DNA of 11,156 nucleotides from assembly GCA_028275265.1 (NCBI GenBank), contig JAPWUZ010000062.1, positions 1-11,156 of the forward strand, read 5' to 3'. Below the pieces are notes generated by a model. The model was given only the letters and a program-made list of their open reading frames with translations. It was not told where the DNA came from and did no database searches. Both the position numbers and the translations under genes were made by a program. Source of the DNA: Armatimonadota bacterium (lineage in GTDB: Bacteria > Armatimonadota > HRBIN16). Below are positions 1-6,946 of the stretch, piece after piece (position 1 is the first letter of the stretch; each line of letters opens with the position of its first letter).

Positions 1-30
1 TTGCCATCGGTCTACTGTGAACCCTGTCAT
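1..30 (-). CDS. 5' end of a divergent gene (10 codons, partial)
   Basis: On the minus strand an ATG at 30-28 opens a frame reading MTGFTVDRWQ that runs off the left edge. It is preceded by a strong Shine-Dalgarno sequence (GGAGGG, plus-strand 38-43) with a 7-nt spacer, which is why I call it a real start although only ten codons are visible. The gene is transcribed away from the methyltransferase at 161, so the 130 bp between them (31-160) should hold both promoters. I found no convincing -35/-10 pair for either. Ten residues are too few to name a family. It could be a restriction partner of the methyltransferase or something unrelated. Confidence 0.5.
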   Translation of the reverse strand, partial: MTGFTVDRWQ

Positions 31-160
31 GTTGTCGCCCTCCGCCGGTTGTGTTTTGTGTTTCGCGAGAGGATAAGAGGGTTCCTGCGCGTTTACGGGT
101 GCATTCTGATAGAATCGAAAGGCTAGATGAAGCAAAAACCTTTCATGAGAGCGAGTAACA

Positions 161-952
161 ATGATAGAATCCGACCGAATCTACCTGATGGACTGTCGTG
201 AGGGAATGAAGCAGATGGCGGGGGGCAGTGTAGACCTCATCGTCACCGACCCGCCGTTTGCCATTGACTTCCGCGCCCGCCGCAGCAATTACAACCGCAC
301 GCAAGACCGCGTGCTGGACGGCTATAACGAGATCCCGCAGGCGGAGTACTACACCTTCACCCTGGGCTGGATGCAGGAGGCATACCGTGTGCTGAAGGAT
401 TCGGGCAGTATGTACGTCTTCTCCGGGTGGAACAACCTGCGCGACATCCTGAACGCCCTGCATGAGACCGGCTTCATCACCGTCAATCATATTATCTGGA
501 AGTATCAGTTCGGGGTATACACCAGGCGGCGATTTGTGACCTCGCACTACCATTGCCTCTATGTGTGCAAAAACGACCGGTTGCGCCGGTTCTATCCCGA
601 TTCTCGCTTCCCCGCCACCCGCACAGAAGACGGGAACCCCCGCTATCGCGACATGGAGGATGTATGGGTTATCCCACGCGAGTACTGGAACGGCGACATC
701 AAGACGCCCACCAAACTGCCTGCGGAGCTGGTGCGGAAAATCCTGCAATACTCTTCGGTGGAGGGAGACCTGGTCATGGACCCCTTCCTGGGGTCGGGAC
801 AGGTGGCGGTTATCGCACAACAGATGGGCAGGCGCTACATTGGGTTTGAGATTGTGCCGGAATATTACCAGTTCGCCAAACAGCGGCTGGAGCAGCAGAT
901 GTATCGCATCCGGGCGAGCCGTCAACAGGAAAATCGCCCTCCGACCCCATAA
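161..952 (+). CDS. Site-specific DNA methyltransferase, beta-class amino-MTase (probably N6-adenine)
   Basis: The 263-residue protein transfers a methyl group from S-adenosylmethionine to an exocyclic amino group of a base in DNA. The catalytic motif IV, DPPF, is at residues 30-33 after a TDPP-type strand (DLIVTDPPF). The AdoMet-binding motif I, DPFLGSG, is at 207-213 near the C-terminus, followed by GFEI at 228-231. This order (IV before I) is the beta arrangement. The region between (about 95-190) should carry target recognition. DPPF rather than SPPY favours N6-adenine over N4-cytosine, but this is not decisive. Length fits a single-domain solitary MTase. The start is the first ATG in frame, with only a weak purine-rich sequence upstream. 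The MFS gene follows after 34 bp and is probably co-transcribed. No endonuclease is visible, so the enzyme is either an orphan regulator/phage-type MTase or has its partner beyond the left edge. Confidence 0.93.
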   Translation: MIESDRIYLMDCREGMKQMAGGSVDLIVTDPPFAIDFRARRSNYNRTQDRVLDGYNEIPQAEYYTFTLGWMQEAYRVLKDSGSMYVFSGWNNLRDILNALHETGFITVNHIIWKYQFGVYTRRRFVTSHYHCLYVCKNDRLRRFYPDSRFPATRTEDGNPRYRDMEDVWVIPREYWNGDIKTPTKLPAELVRKILQYSSVEGDLVMDPFLGSGQVAVIAQQMGRRYIGFEIVPEYYQFAKQRLEQQMYRIRASRQQENRPPTP

Positions 953-986
953 TAGATGAGCATACATCCTGCAGGAGAAGCAGAAC

Positions 987-2351
987 ATGCCGAATGAGAA
1001 ACGTACTGTATTGATTGCCGCCGGTTTATCTTCGTTCCTGACACCTTTTATGGGCAGCGCCCTCAACGTGGCTATCCCCGCGATTGGCAGACAGATGCAC
1101 GCTACCGCCGTTACAATTAGCTGGGTTATCTCGGCGTATCTGCTCACCTCGGCGGTGTTTTTACTGCCGTTCGGGCGGCTGGCGGACATGCTGGGCAGAA
1201 AAAGGGTGTTCCTGATGGGCGTCGCCCTGTTCGGGCTTTCCTCCCTGTTGTGCGCTGTCAGCCCATCCATCACAATACTCATCGCCAGCCGCGCGATACA
1301 GGGGATAGCGGGCGCGATGGTATTCGGTACAGCGGTTTCGTTGATTACCTCGGCAATACCGCCCGGCGAGCGCGGCAAGGCGCTGGGCATCAACACCGCA
1401 ACGGTGTACGTGGGACTGTCGGTCGGTCCCGTGGTCGGTGGTTTTCTCACGCAGACGCTCAGCTGGCGCGCTATCTTCGTCATAGTGGCGGTACTGGCGG
1501 GTGTAACGTGGCTGTATGCACAGCGTATCCGCGGCGAATGGTCGCCGGCGCAGAGGGAACGCTTTGACACGGCAGGTGCAGTACTTTACTGCCTCGCGCT
1601 CACGCTGCTGCTGAGCGCGGCAAGCTGGAGACACACGGGCATGGTGCTGGCGGGCGTGGCGGTGTTGTTGCTGTTTGTCTTCGTAGCGCGCGAAGGACGC
1701 GAAGAGCATCCCTTGCTGGATTTGGGTCTGTTTCGCAACAGCACGGTATTTACCTTCTCCACGCTCGCCGCGCTGTTGAACTATGGTGCCACCTTCAGCA
1801 TCGGCTACTTACTGTCGCTGTACCTGCAGACCATCAGAGGCTTCACACCTCAGGAGGTGGGCATGCTCTTGCTGATACAACCGGTGATACAGGCGGCATT
1901 CTCTCCTCTGGCAGGGGCACTGTCAGACCGCCATGAGCCGCGCATTGTGGCATCACTGGGAATGCTGGTCACCACCTTCTGCCTGCTGGCGTATGCGCTC
2001 ATGCCCTACCGGGCGAGCCTCGCGTTCCTTGTGGCAGTGCTGGCAGCGTCCGGGCTGGGATTTGCGCTGTTCTCCTCGCCCAACGTGAACGCCATCATGA
2101 GCGCGGTCAGTGGCGCGCACTATGGGGTTGCCTCTTCGGTAGTGAGTACGGCACGGATGCTGGGGCAGAGTTTGAGCATGGCAATGATCATGCTCATCTT
2201 CTCGTGGACGATGCGTGGCTTACCGCTTTCGCCCAGCTACGGAGGGGAACTGTTTCGCAGTATGCGCGTGGCGTTTGCGGTGTCCACCGTACTCAGCTTG
2301 CTCGGTGTGTTTTCCTCGCTGGCGCGGGGCAGGATGCATCATTCTTCATGA
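987..2351 (+). CDS. MFS transporter, DHA2 (EmrB/QacA-like) drug-exporter type
   Basis: The 454-residue integral membrane protein most likely exports small hydrophobic compounds in exchange for protons. Motif A (GRLADMLGRKR) is at 63-73 between helices 2 and 3. The motif B arginine (R102 in SRAIQG) lies in helix 4. Motif C, the antiporter signature (GLSVGPVVGGF), is at 143-153 in helix 5. I count 14 hydrophobic segments (first about 8-30, last about 425-445), which is the DHA2 rather than the 12-helix DHA1 pattern. The ATG is preceded by AGGAG at 973-977 with a 9-nt spacer. It follows the methyltransferase by 34 bp. Its last 13 bp overlap the end of the convergent ATPase gene, so there is no room for a separate terminator. 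Substrate cannot be read from the sequence. Confidence 0.92.
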   Translation: MPNEKRTVLIAAGLSSFLTPFMGSALNVAIPAIGRQMHATAVTISWVISAYLLTSAVFLLPFGRLADMLGRKRVFLMGVALFGLSSLLCAVSPSITILIASRAIQGIAGAMVFGTAVSLITSAIPPGERGKALGINTATVYVGLSVGPVVGGFLTQTLSWRAIFVIVAVLAGVTWLYAQRIRGEWSPAQRERFDTAGAVLYCLALTLLLSAASWRHTGMVLAGVAVLLLFVFVAREGREEHPLLDLGLFRNSTVFTFSTLAALLNYGATFSIGYLLSLYLQTIRGFTPQEVGMLLLIQPVIQAAFSPLAGALSDRHEPRIVASLGMLVTTFCLLAYALMPYRASLAFLVAVLAASGLGFALFSSPNVNAIMSAVSGAHYGVASSVVSTARMLGQSLSMAMIMLIFSWTMRGLPLSPSYGGELFRSMRVAFAVSTVLSLLGVFSSLARGRMHHSS

Positions 2352-3157
2352 TGGTGCTCGTGGGCGTGCAGATGGGTATGCACGATGTCTCCGTGCGCGT
2401 GCGGATGCTCGTGTAACAACCCCGCCTCTATCAACAGCGACTCGTTCGCTAACGCGTCGTTTACAGAAAGGTCTGCAATTAGCTGGTGCTTCTCCGACAG
2501 GATAAGCACACGCTCCGCGAACTCCGGCAACACGTGCAAATTGTGGGTGGCAATCAGCAGGGTCTTGCCCGCCTCGTGCAGTAGCCTGAGCGTGTTCACC
2601 AGCCAGTTCTGCATGCGCGGGTCCAATCCGGCAACGGGTTCGTCCATCAGCAGCACTTCGGGGTTCATACTCAATACGCAGGCGATCGCTACCTTGCGCT
2701 TCTCCCCGCCGCTGAGACGGAACGGCGCACGCTCCGCCAGATGCGCAATGCCCAGCAGGTTCAGCGTGTCCGTCACGCGCCGCTGTACCTCCGATTCACT
2801 CATGCCCAACTGTCGTGGCGCAAAGGCGACCTCGTCCCACACCGTGGCGTTGAACAGCTGCGCATCGGCGTCCTGAAACACGAACCCCACCCGCTGCCGA
2901 AACTTGCGCCCGAAGACCGCATCCTGCAGATTGCGCTCCGTCAGCGGCGTGCCCAGAAAGCGGATTTCACCGCCGGTCGGCTCCAGCAACCCGTCCAGCA
3001 GACGCAGCAGGGTGGACTTGCCGCTACCGTTGACGCCCAGAATGGCGATGCGCTCTTCCCGCCACACGCGGAAGGACACCTCCTTCAATGCAGGCGTTCC
3101 GTCTGGGTAGACAAAGCTCACCGAATCGCACTCATACAGCAGATCTTTAGCCTGCAT
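2339..3157 (-). CDS. cbiO: Nickel/cobalt ECF transporter ATPase with His-rich C-terminal tail
   Basis: This 272-residue ABC ATPase powers metal uptake through the CbiM-CbiQ membrane part encoded just upstream. Visible motifs are Walker A GVNGSGKST (41-49), Q-loop Gln95 in VFQDADAQLF, signature LSGGE (148-152), Walker B VLLMDEP with catalytic Glu173, D-loop AGLD (176-179) and H-loop His205. The FQDADAQLF form is typical of ECF/CbiO ATPases. The last 24 residues (249-272) contain 11 histidines in mostly alternating positions, a likely Ni/Co-binding tail. The frame stays open upstream to about 3364, but that part lies inside the fusion gene in another frame. The ATG at 3157 gives the family start and overlaps the fusion gene's stop by 11 bp, implying translational coupling. 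Nickel and cobalt cannot be distinguished here. Confidence 0.93.
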   Translation of the reverse strand: MQAKDLLYECDSVSFVYPDGTPALKEVSFRVWREERIAILGVNGSGKSTLLRLLDGLLEPTGGEIRFLGTPLTERNLQDAVFGRKFRQRVGFVFQDADAQLFNATVWDEVAFAPRQLGMSESEVQRRVTDTLNLLGIAHLAERAPFRLSGGEKRKVAIACVLSMNPEVLLMDEPVAGLDPRMQNWLVNTLRLLHEAGKTLLIATHNLHVLPEFAERVLILSEKHQLIADLSVNDALANESLLIEAGLLHEHPHAHGDIVHTHLHAHEHHHEE

Positions 3158-5075
3158 ACCAGCCTCCCATCCAGTAACCGCCTGCCAGCCACAATGCGGC
3201 GAGCAGTAGCCATAGCGTGTCACGCCAGCTCCACCCGCGCGGGTACGCCACCCGCAGGTCACCGTCGAAGCCTCGCGAACGCATCGCCAGATATACCTCT
3301 TCATTGAGCGTCGCGCTCTTGGCGAACAACACCGCCGCCCCGGACCCTGCGTAAGCTCTGACACCCTGCGCCGTTGGTGAACCCACCTGTCGGCTGCGTC
3401 GCGCCAGCACCATCTCCGCCAGCGTGTCGATGAGCGTGAACAGGTAGCGATAGGTTAGCGTCAGCGCGGTAACCATCAGCCGTGGTATACGCAAACTGCG
3501 CAGGCTGTGCAGCAACAGGTGCCAGCGCGTGGTCAAACTCCACAGCAGGGCAACGGTGATTGCCGCGCTCAGCCGCAGCAGCAATAGCGTTGCTACACGT
3601 AACCCCGCATCGCTGACCGCCAGCGCACGCCACCCGAACGGCTGCCACAGCACCCGCCCCGGTGTGACTGCGTTCAGGCTCAGGGGCACAGCCAGCACCA
3701 GCCCGAAAAGCATGGTACTCCACAGAATGCGCAAAATGAACGTGCGCAAAGGCAGGTGTGATACCATTGCCAGAAGCGTGCTACCCACAAGCACGAATAA
3801 AAGCAGCGTCGGGTGCCCGGTCAACGAGATAGCAACCAGAGTGCCAAGCGCTGCTATGGTCTTCGCCAGAGGATGCAAACTCTGCAGGTAGCCCCTGCTG
3901 CGTGCCCACTGCTCGGCAGCGATGGTGCTGGCAATCGCCTCCCGCAGGTCCAGCAGCGTGCGCTCCAGCCACCGCCCCCGGCTCCGCTTCTCGTGCGTGG
4001 TGACGGTCGGTTCCGGCTCACGCTGGCTCAGCCACTCAGGCAGGGTATCCAACGGCTTGCCGCCGGTGGTAACCTCCGCAGGCACAGCAACAGGTTTGCG
4101 CACCAGCGCACGCGCAGCCAGCGCGGTCAGGGTCGCCCCGAAAAGCGCAGAGAAGATGTAGCCGATGGCCTCCCATCCCCTCCCTTCCCGTCCGGGCAGG
4201 GCGTAATCGGGAATCAGAGGGCGCAGTACTCCCTCGCTGAAGCGGGCAACGCCGGCAGGCACATAGCCGATAAGTTTGCGTAACGTCTCCTCGTCCCACT
4301 CGCCCCATGCAGAGCCGGTGGCAATCAGCCCCAGCGGCGTCAGCAACAGTAGCACCAGAAATACCGCCCACAGGCGAACAGGCTTATCGGGGCGCACAAC
4401 GGCGCGACGGCTGACCAGTTCCGGAAAGTTACGCCACAGGTAGGCCAGCGCGACGACGGTTATCACCGCCTCCACCGGAGCGGCAACGAGCAGGTGGATA
4501 TGCACCATCGCGGGTACCGAGATGTTCATACCGAACGGAAAATACAGCGCACGTCCGGCGGCATCGTAGGCAATCAACGGTTGCAGCCCCAGCATCACCC
4601 CTGTGCTGGCTGCGGATAGCACCGCGCCGACAAATGCGCCCACACCCGCCGCGATGAGCGCGCGTCGGCTGCCTGTCTCTGCCTGCCCTGCCAGCAGGCG
4701 GTACACGCCGTAGCCTGCAAAAGCGGCAACGAAGCCCATGTTGAAGGAGTTCGCCCCCAGCGCCAGTATCCCGCCGTCCCCGAAAAAGAGGGCCTGTACC
4801 GCCAGGGTGAGCGTCACCGCCAGCAGTGCCGCCCATGGACCCAAGAGTATCGCCAGCAGAGTTGCCCCGACCGCGTGTGCGGTAGTGCCTCCCACTGCCG
4901 GAATGTTGAACATCTGTATCGCAAAGCAGAACGCGGCACCCAGCGACAGCAGAGGCACTTGCCGCGCCGACAATGCTTTTGCCGTGCGCCGCACCGCCAC
5001 CGTCCACAGGGGCACCATCACGCCCGCCGTCAGTGCGTGCGTCGCGGGGCTGAGATAGGCATCGGGAATGTGCAT
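3147..5075 (-). CDS. cbiMQ: Fused nickel/cobalt ECF transporter subunits CbiM(PDGLE)-CbiQ
   Basis: This 642-residue membrane protein joins two normally separate subunits. Residues 1-225 are CbiM/NikM, the metal-binding S component. It begins MHIPDAYL and has His67 in VGGTTAHAVG; Met1, His2 and His67 are the Ni(II) ligands established for NikM. The family block FGDGGILALGANSFNMG is at 98-114. Residues about 232-325 match the PDGLE/CbiN-like extension (TPLGLIATGSAWGEW, then IPDYALPG). A charged linker (about 326-370) follows. Residues about 371-642 are CbiQ/NikQ, with a coupling-helix motif EVYLAMRSRGFDG at 593-605. The reading frame is unbroken, so this is a fusion and not a sequencing join of two genes at a stop. 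SD AGGAG lies 5 nt before the ATG. The cbiO start overlaps its stop. No cobalamin riboswitch fits in the 73-bp leader and no NikR-like palindrome was seen. Confidence 0.93.
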   Translation of the reverse strand: MHIPDAYLSPATHALTAGVMVPLWTVAVRRTAKALSARQVPLLSLGAAFCFAIQMFNIPAVGGTTAHAVGATLLAILLGPWAALLAVTLTLAVQALFFGDGGILALGANSFNMGFVAAFAGYGVYRLLAGQAETGSRRALIAAGVGAFVGAVLSAASTGVMLGLQPLIAYDAAGRALYFPFGMNISVPAMVHIHLLVAAPVEAVITVVALAYLWRNFPELVSRRAVVRPDKPVRLWAVFLVLLLLTPLGLIATGSAWGEWDEETLRKLIGYVPAGVARFSEGVLRPLIPDYALPGREGRGWEAIGYIFSALFGATLTALAARALVRKPVAVPAEVTTGGKPLDTLPEWLSQREPEPTVTTHEKRSRGRWLERTLLDLREAIASTIAAEQWARSRGYLQSLHPLAKTIAALGTLVAISLTGHPTLLLFVLVGSTLLAMVSHLPLRTFILRILWSTMLFGLVLAVPLSLNAVTPGRVLWQPFGWRALAVSDAGLRVATLLLLRLSAAITVALLWSLTTRWHLLLHSLRSLRIPRLMVTALTLTYRYLFTLIDTLAEMVLARRSRQVGSPTAQGVRAYAGSGAAVLFAKSATLNEEVYLAMRSRGFDGDLRVAYPRGWSWRDTLWLLLAALWLAGGYWMGGWYAG

Positions 5076-5110
5076 GGCATCTCCTGAACCTTCAAGAACC
5101 TGCGTTCATC

Positions 5111-5141
5111 ATGGTACCTGATGCCCTCACCCGGTTGTCAA
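5111..5141 (-). promoter_or_regulatory. Possible sigma70 promoter of the metal-importer operon
   Basis: Reading the minus strand, a perfect -35 hexamer TTGACA lies at 5141-5136. The best -10 candidate is TACCAT (5116-5111), 4 of 6 matches, with a long 19-bp spacer. It sits 36 bp before the cbiMQ ATG. The -35 is convincing and the -10 is not. The genes may instead be read through from the DUF4380-like gene, which ends 73 bp upstream of cbiMQ. Confidence 0.3.
5119..5132 (-). repeat. 14-nt scrap of the 6.2-kb hairpin repeat family, inverted
   Basis: The minus strand here reads GGGTGAGGGCATCA, identical to the tail that follows each intact hairpin of the array at 6200-6372 on the plus strand. 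It may be the remnant of a repeat copy, or a short conserved operator-like word. It lies between the candidate -35 and -10 of cbiMQ. Confidence 0.45.
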
Positions 5142-5148
5142 GCGCATG

Positions 5149-6066
5149 TTACGCCTGTTGTGTTTGCGCCAGCAGCGCAGGCAGCACCGCGTCTATCTGT
5201 TCGTCACTTTCGCCCACCTGTACCCCGCGCCACAGATACCAGTGCTCCTCGTGCGTCACCGATTCACCCGGTCGCAGAGTCACCAGCCCGCCGAGGCTCT
5301 CTACCTCCAGCATCCGGTTGTTGGTGAAGAACTCGCAGTTGCAGCCGAAGTCGGGATAGTGCGCCTGCGGGTCGTAGGGGAAGCGTTTGAGGAACACGCG
5401 GTCACCGTTCACGTACGCCGCCCAGCCCAGCGTGTTCAGCGCACCGAACTTCTGCGGGTATTGCGCGGTGCTGTCTTGCCGTAGCTGCACATACCGTTTG
5501 CCCCATCGCCAGCGCGGGTCGCTCATGTCGGTATAGCCCCACAATACCAGCGGACGCACCGGCAGCAGGAAGTCCGGGTGCGGTCGGTATGGCTCCTGAG
5601 GCACAATCACCCTGCCCCCGGGCGCCATCACCGTCAACGCCCACGGCGCCAGCGTCACCTCCCAGATGTTATGATTGGTAATCCGATGGATGACGTGCAC
5701 GTGATTGCGCTTCGGATTCAACCAGATGCGCATCGACTTCTGGATGCCCGTTCCGGCTTCCACCGGCGCGGTAACGCGCAACCCCTCCCCTTCCTGCGCC
5801 CATTGCACCGGCAGGTTGTCGGGATGTTTGGTGCGTTCCACCACTTCGGGGGCAATCCACAAGCGATGCCCGCCGTAGGCGCGGTACTCATCGCCGCCGG
5901 TCAAGCCCATCTGTTCGGGATATTCCACAAACTCGTTCGCCCCGCCGATGAAGCCGAAGCGAATCACGCGCGGGCCCACCTCGGCGGTCATGATGAGCTC
6001 CACCTCGCTGTTGGTCAAACGCAGGCACTTTTGCCATCCACCGTACGGGATAACCTCTACTTTCAT
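5149..6066 (-). CDS. DUF4380-like protein, probable galactose-mutarotase fold
   Basis: The 305-residue soluble protein has no signal peptide or membrane segment. It resembles the DUF4380 group of environmental bacteria as I remember it, which is predicted to share the beta-sandwich fold of aldose 1-epimerases. Recognisable blocks are VGPRVIRFGF (30-39), YGGHRLW (64-70), APWALTVMAPGG (140-151), YTDMSDPRW (178-186) and YPDFGCNCEFFTN (237-249). The invariant-looking His67, His163 and Glu245 could serve sugar binding, but no reaction is established. I chose the ATG at 6066 over the one 45 bp upstream, because the family-like sequence starts there and a purine-rich GAGAGGGTGG precedes it. It is upstream of and co-oriented with cbiMQ, though a functional link is not obvious. 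It diverges from the pilin operon across the repeat array. Confidence 0.7.
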   Translation of the reverse strand: MKVEVIPYGGWQKCLRLTNSEVELIMTAEVGPRVIRFGFIGGANEFVEYPEQMGLTGGDEYRAYGGHRLWIAPEVVERTKHPDNLPVQWAQEGEGLRVTAPVEAGTGIQKSMRIWLNPKRNHVHVIHRITNHNIWEVTLAPWALTVMAPGGRVIVPQEPYRPHPDFLLPVRPLVLWGYTDMSDPRWRWGKRYVQLRQDSTAQYPQKFGALNTLGWAAYVNGDRVFLKRFPYDPQAHYPDFGCNCEFFTNNRMLEVESLGGLVTLRPGESVTHEEHWYLWRGVQVGESDEQIDAVLPALLAQTQQA

Positions 6067-6151
6067 CGCATTCCCACCCTCTCTTTCTGATGTCGCTTCT
6101 AACCTTTCCACGCAGACGGCAGCGTTCCTGCCGGAGTGCCTGTCTGCGCTG

Positions 6152-6390
6152 ACCTAACCCCCTAACCCCCTTCCCTGCGAGAGAAGAGTGTGACCTGCTC
6201 CCCTCTCCTTTTTAGGAGAGGGGACGAGGGTGAGGGCATCAAACACCCCTCTCCCGCAGCGTCGGGAGAGGGGCTGGGGTGAGGGCATCAAACACCCCTC
6301 TCCCGCAGCGTCGGGAGAGGGGCTGGGGGTGAGGGCATCAAACTCCCCTCGCCCGCAGTGTCGGGAGACGGGTTTGGGGTCAGGGCAAAA
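6152..6390. repeat. Tandem array of G+C-rich hairpin repeats (REP-like)
   Basis: Four hairpins lie in the gap between the DUF4380-like gene and the pilin operon. The first (6200-6223) has a 10-bp perfect stem, CCCCTCTCCT with AGGAGAGGGG, and a TTTT loop. The second (6246-6273) and third (6295-6322) are identical, with 11-bp stems (CCCCTCTCCCG/CGGGAGAGGGG) and loop CAGCGT. The fourth (6345-6372) has two stem mismatches. Each of the first three is followed by a tail GGGTGAGGGCATCAAAC; the fourth tail is degenerate. Unit spacing is 49-50 bp. Upstream, 6152-6199 holds decayed sequence of the same flavour (CTAACCCC twice). This looks like a dispersed non-coding repeat family; short frames across it are not genes. 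Confidence 0.85.
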
Positions 6391-6403
6391 CCCGCAATTT
6401 TCA

Positions 6404-6448
6404 TGTGAAATCCCCCTCTACTGCATGGAAAAACCTCTGTGAAATCCC
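6404..6448 (+). repeat. 11-bp direct repeat in the leader of the pilin operon
   Basis: TGTGAAATCCC occurs at 6404-6414 and again at 6438-6448, 34 bp apart, just before the Shine-Dalgarno of the first pseudopilin. The stretch 6373-6469 must contain or adjoin the pilin promoter, but I see no good sigma70 or sigma54 (GG-N10-GC) pair. The repeat may be a regulator site or chance. Confidence 0.35.
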
Positions 6449-6469
6449 TTTCAGGAGGTGTTTCCGAGA

Positions 6470-6820
6470 ATGTTCAACCTGATCCGAAAGGCACGCGCCG
6501 AGCGAGGCTTCACCCTCGTGGAGATTATGATCGTGGTGCTGATTATCGGCATCCTGCTCGCCATCGCGGTGCCGAACTTCGTGCGGGCGCGCGAGACCAG
6601 CCGTGCCAAGTCCTGTGTGGCGAACCTGAAGCAGATTGACGCCGCCAAGGAACAGTGGGCAATGGACAATAACAAGCAGGACGGCGATGCCTGTGATATG
6701 TCTAACCTCGTGCCCACTTATCTGAAGTCCCAGCCTTCGTGTCCGTCGGGGGGCACGTACACGGTTGGAAACGTCGGCACGAACCCCACCTGCAGCATTG
6801 GTGGCACACACAGCCTGTAA
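6470..6820 (+). CDS. GspG-like major pseudopilin / type IV pilin, copy 1
   Basis: The 116-residue prepilin has a basic leader of 13 residues ending in Gly13, then FTLVEIMIVVLIIGILLAIA. Prepilin peptidase should cut between Gly13 and Phe14 and methylate Phe14; Glu18 is the conserved Glu5 of the mature form. The hydrophobic N-terminal helix ends near residue 35, and the small globular domain carries Cys49, Cys75, Cys91 and Cys108. The CPSGG-Y block (91-97) and C-terminal Cys108 are shared with copy 2, suggesting a disulfide loop in place of the calcium loop of classical GspG. A GTG 12 bp upstream is in frame but lies within the Shine-Dalgarno (AGGAGG, 6453-6458), so the ATG at 6470 is preferred. 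It is the first gene of the operon and is followed by a terminator, so it is likely made in the greatest amount. Confidence 0.92.
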   Translation: MFNLIRKARAERGFTLVEIMIVVLIIGILLAIAVPNFVRARETSRAKSCVANLKQIDAAKEQWAMDNNKQDGDACDMSNLVPTYLKSQPSCPSGGTYTVGNVGTNPTCSIGGTHSL

Positions 6821-6845
6821 TCGCCACGCTGTCTAACGTTCGTGC

Positions 6846-6890
6846 AGCCGATGGGGTTTCACCCTGCACCATCCCATCGGCTTTGTTTTA
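6846..6890 (+). terminator. Rho-independent terminator between the two major pseudopilins
   Basis: A perfect 10-bp stem pairs AGCCGATGGG (6846-6855) with CCCATCGGCT (6873-6882) around a 17-nt loop, followed by TTGTTTTA. It starts 26 bp after the stop of the first pseudopilin. No new promoter is apparent before the next gene, so partial read-through would set pilin 1 high and the minor components low. Confidence 0.85.
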
Positions 6891-6946
6891 GCGAAAGAGA
6901 GAAGATGGTTCGCGCCAGCATGTTCAAGACGACGGAGGTGATATCG

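Noticed and set aside
98..115. Promoter for the methyltransferase (TTTACG ... TAGAAT)
   Set aside because: The spacing between the hexamers is only 12 bp, too short for a sigma70 promoter.
143..1570. Long open frame on the minus strand (475 codons)
   Set aside because: It lies antisense to the methyltransferase and MFS genes, both with clear family motifs, and its translation shows no family pattern. It is a by-product of G+C-rich codon use.
3158..3364. N-terminal extension of the ATPase frame
   Set aside because: The extension lies inside the fusion gene in another frame, reads as Arg/Cys/Trp-rich nonsense, and the normal CbiO start is the ATG at 3157.
5076..5148. Cobalamin or nickel riboswitch before the metal importer
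   Set aside because: The 73-bp leader is too short and lacks the conserved B12-box or NiCo four-helix sequence features I would look for.
6246..6372. Possible CRISPR array
   Set aside because: Units are 49-50 bp with no unique spacers: the sequence between hairpins is itself repeated. No cas genes are present.
6230..6442. Short frame across the hairpin array
   Set aside because: Its repeated peptide simply mirrors the non-coding DNA repeat units; there is no ribosome site.
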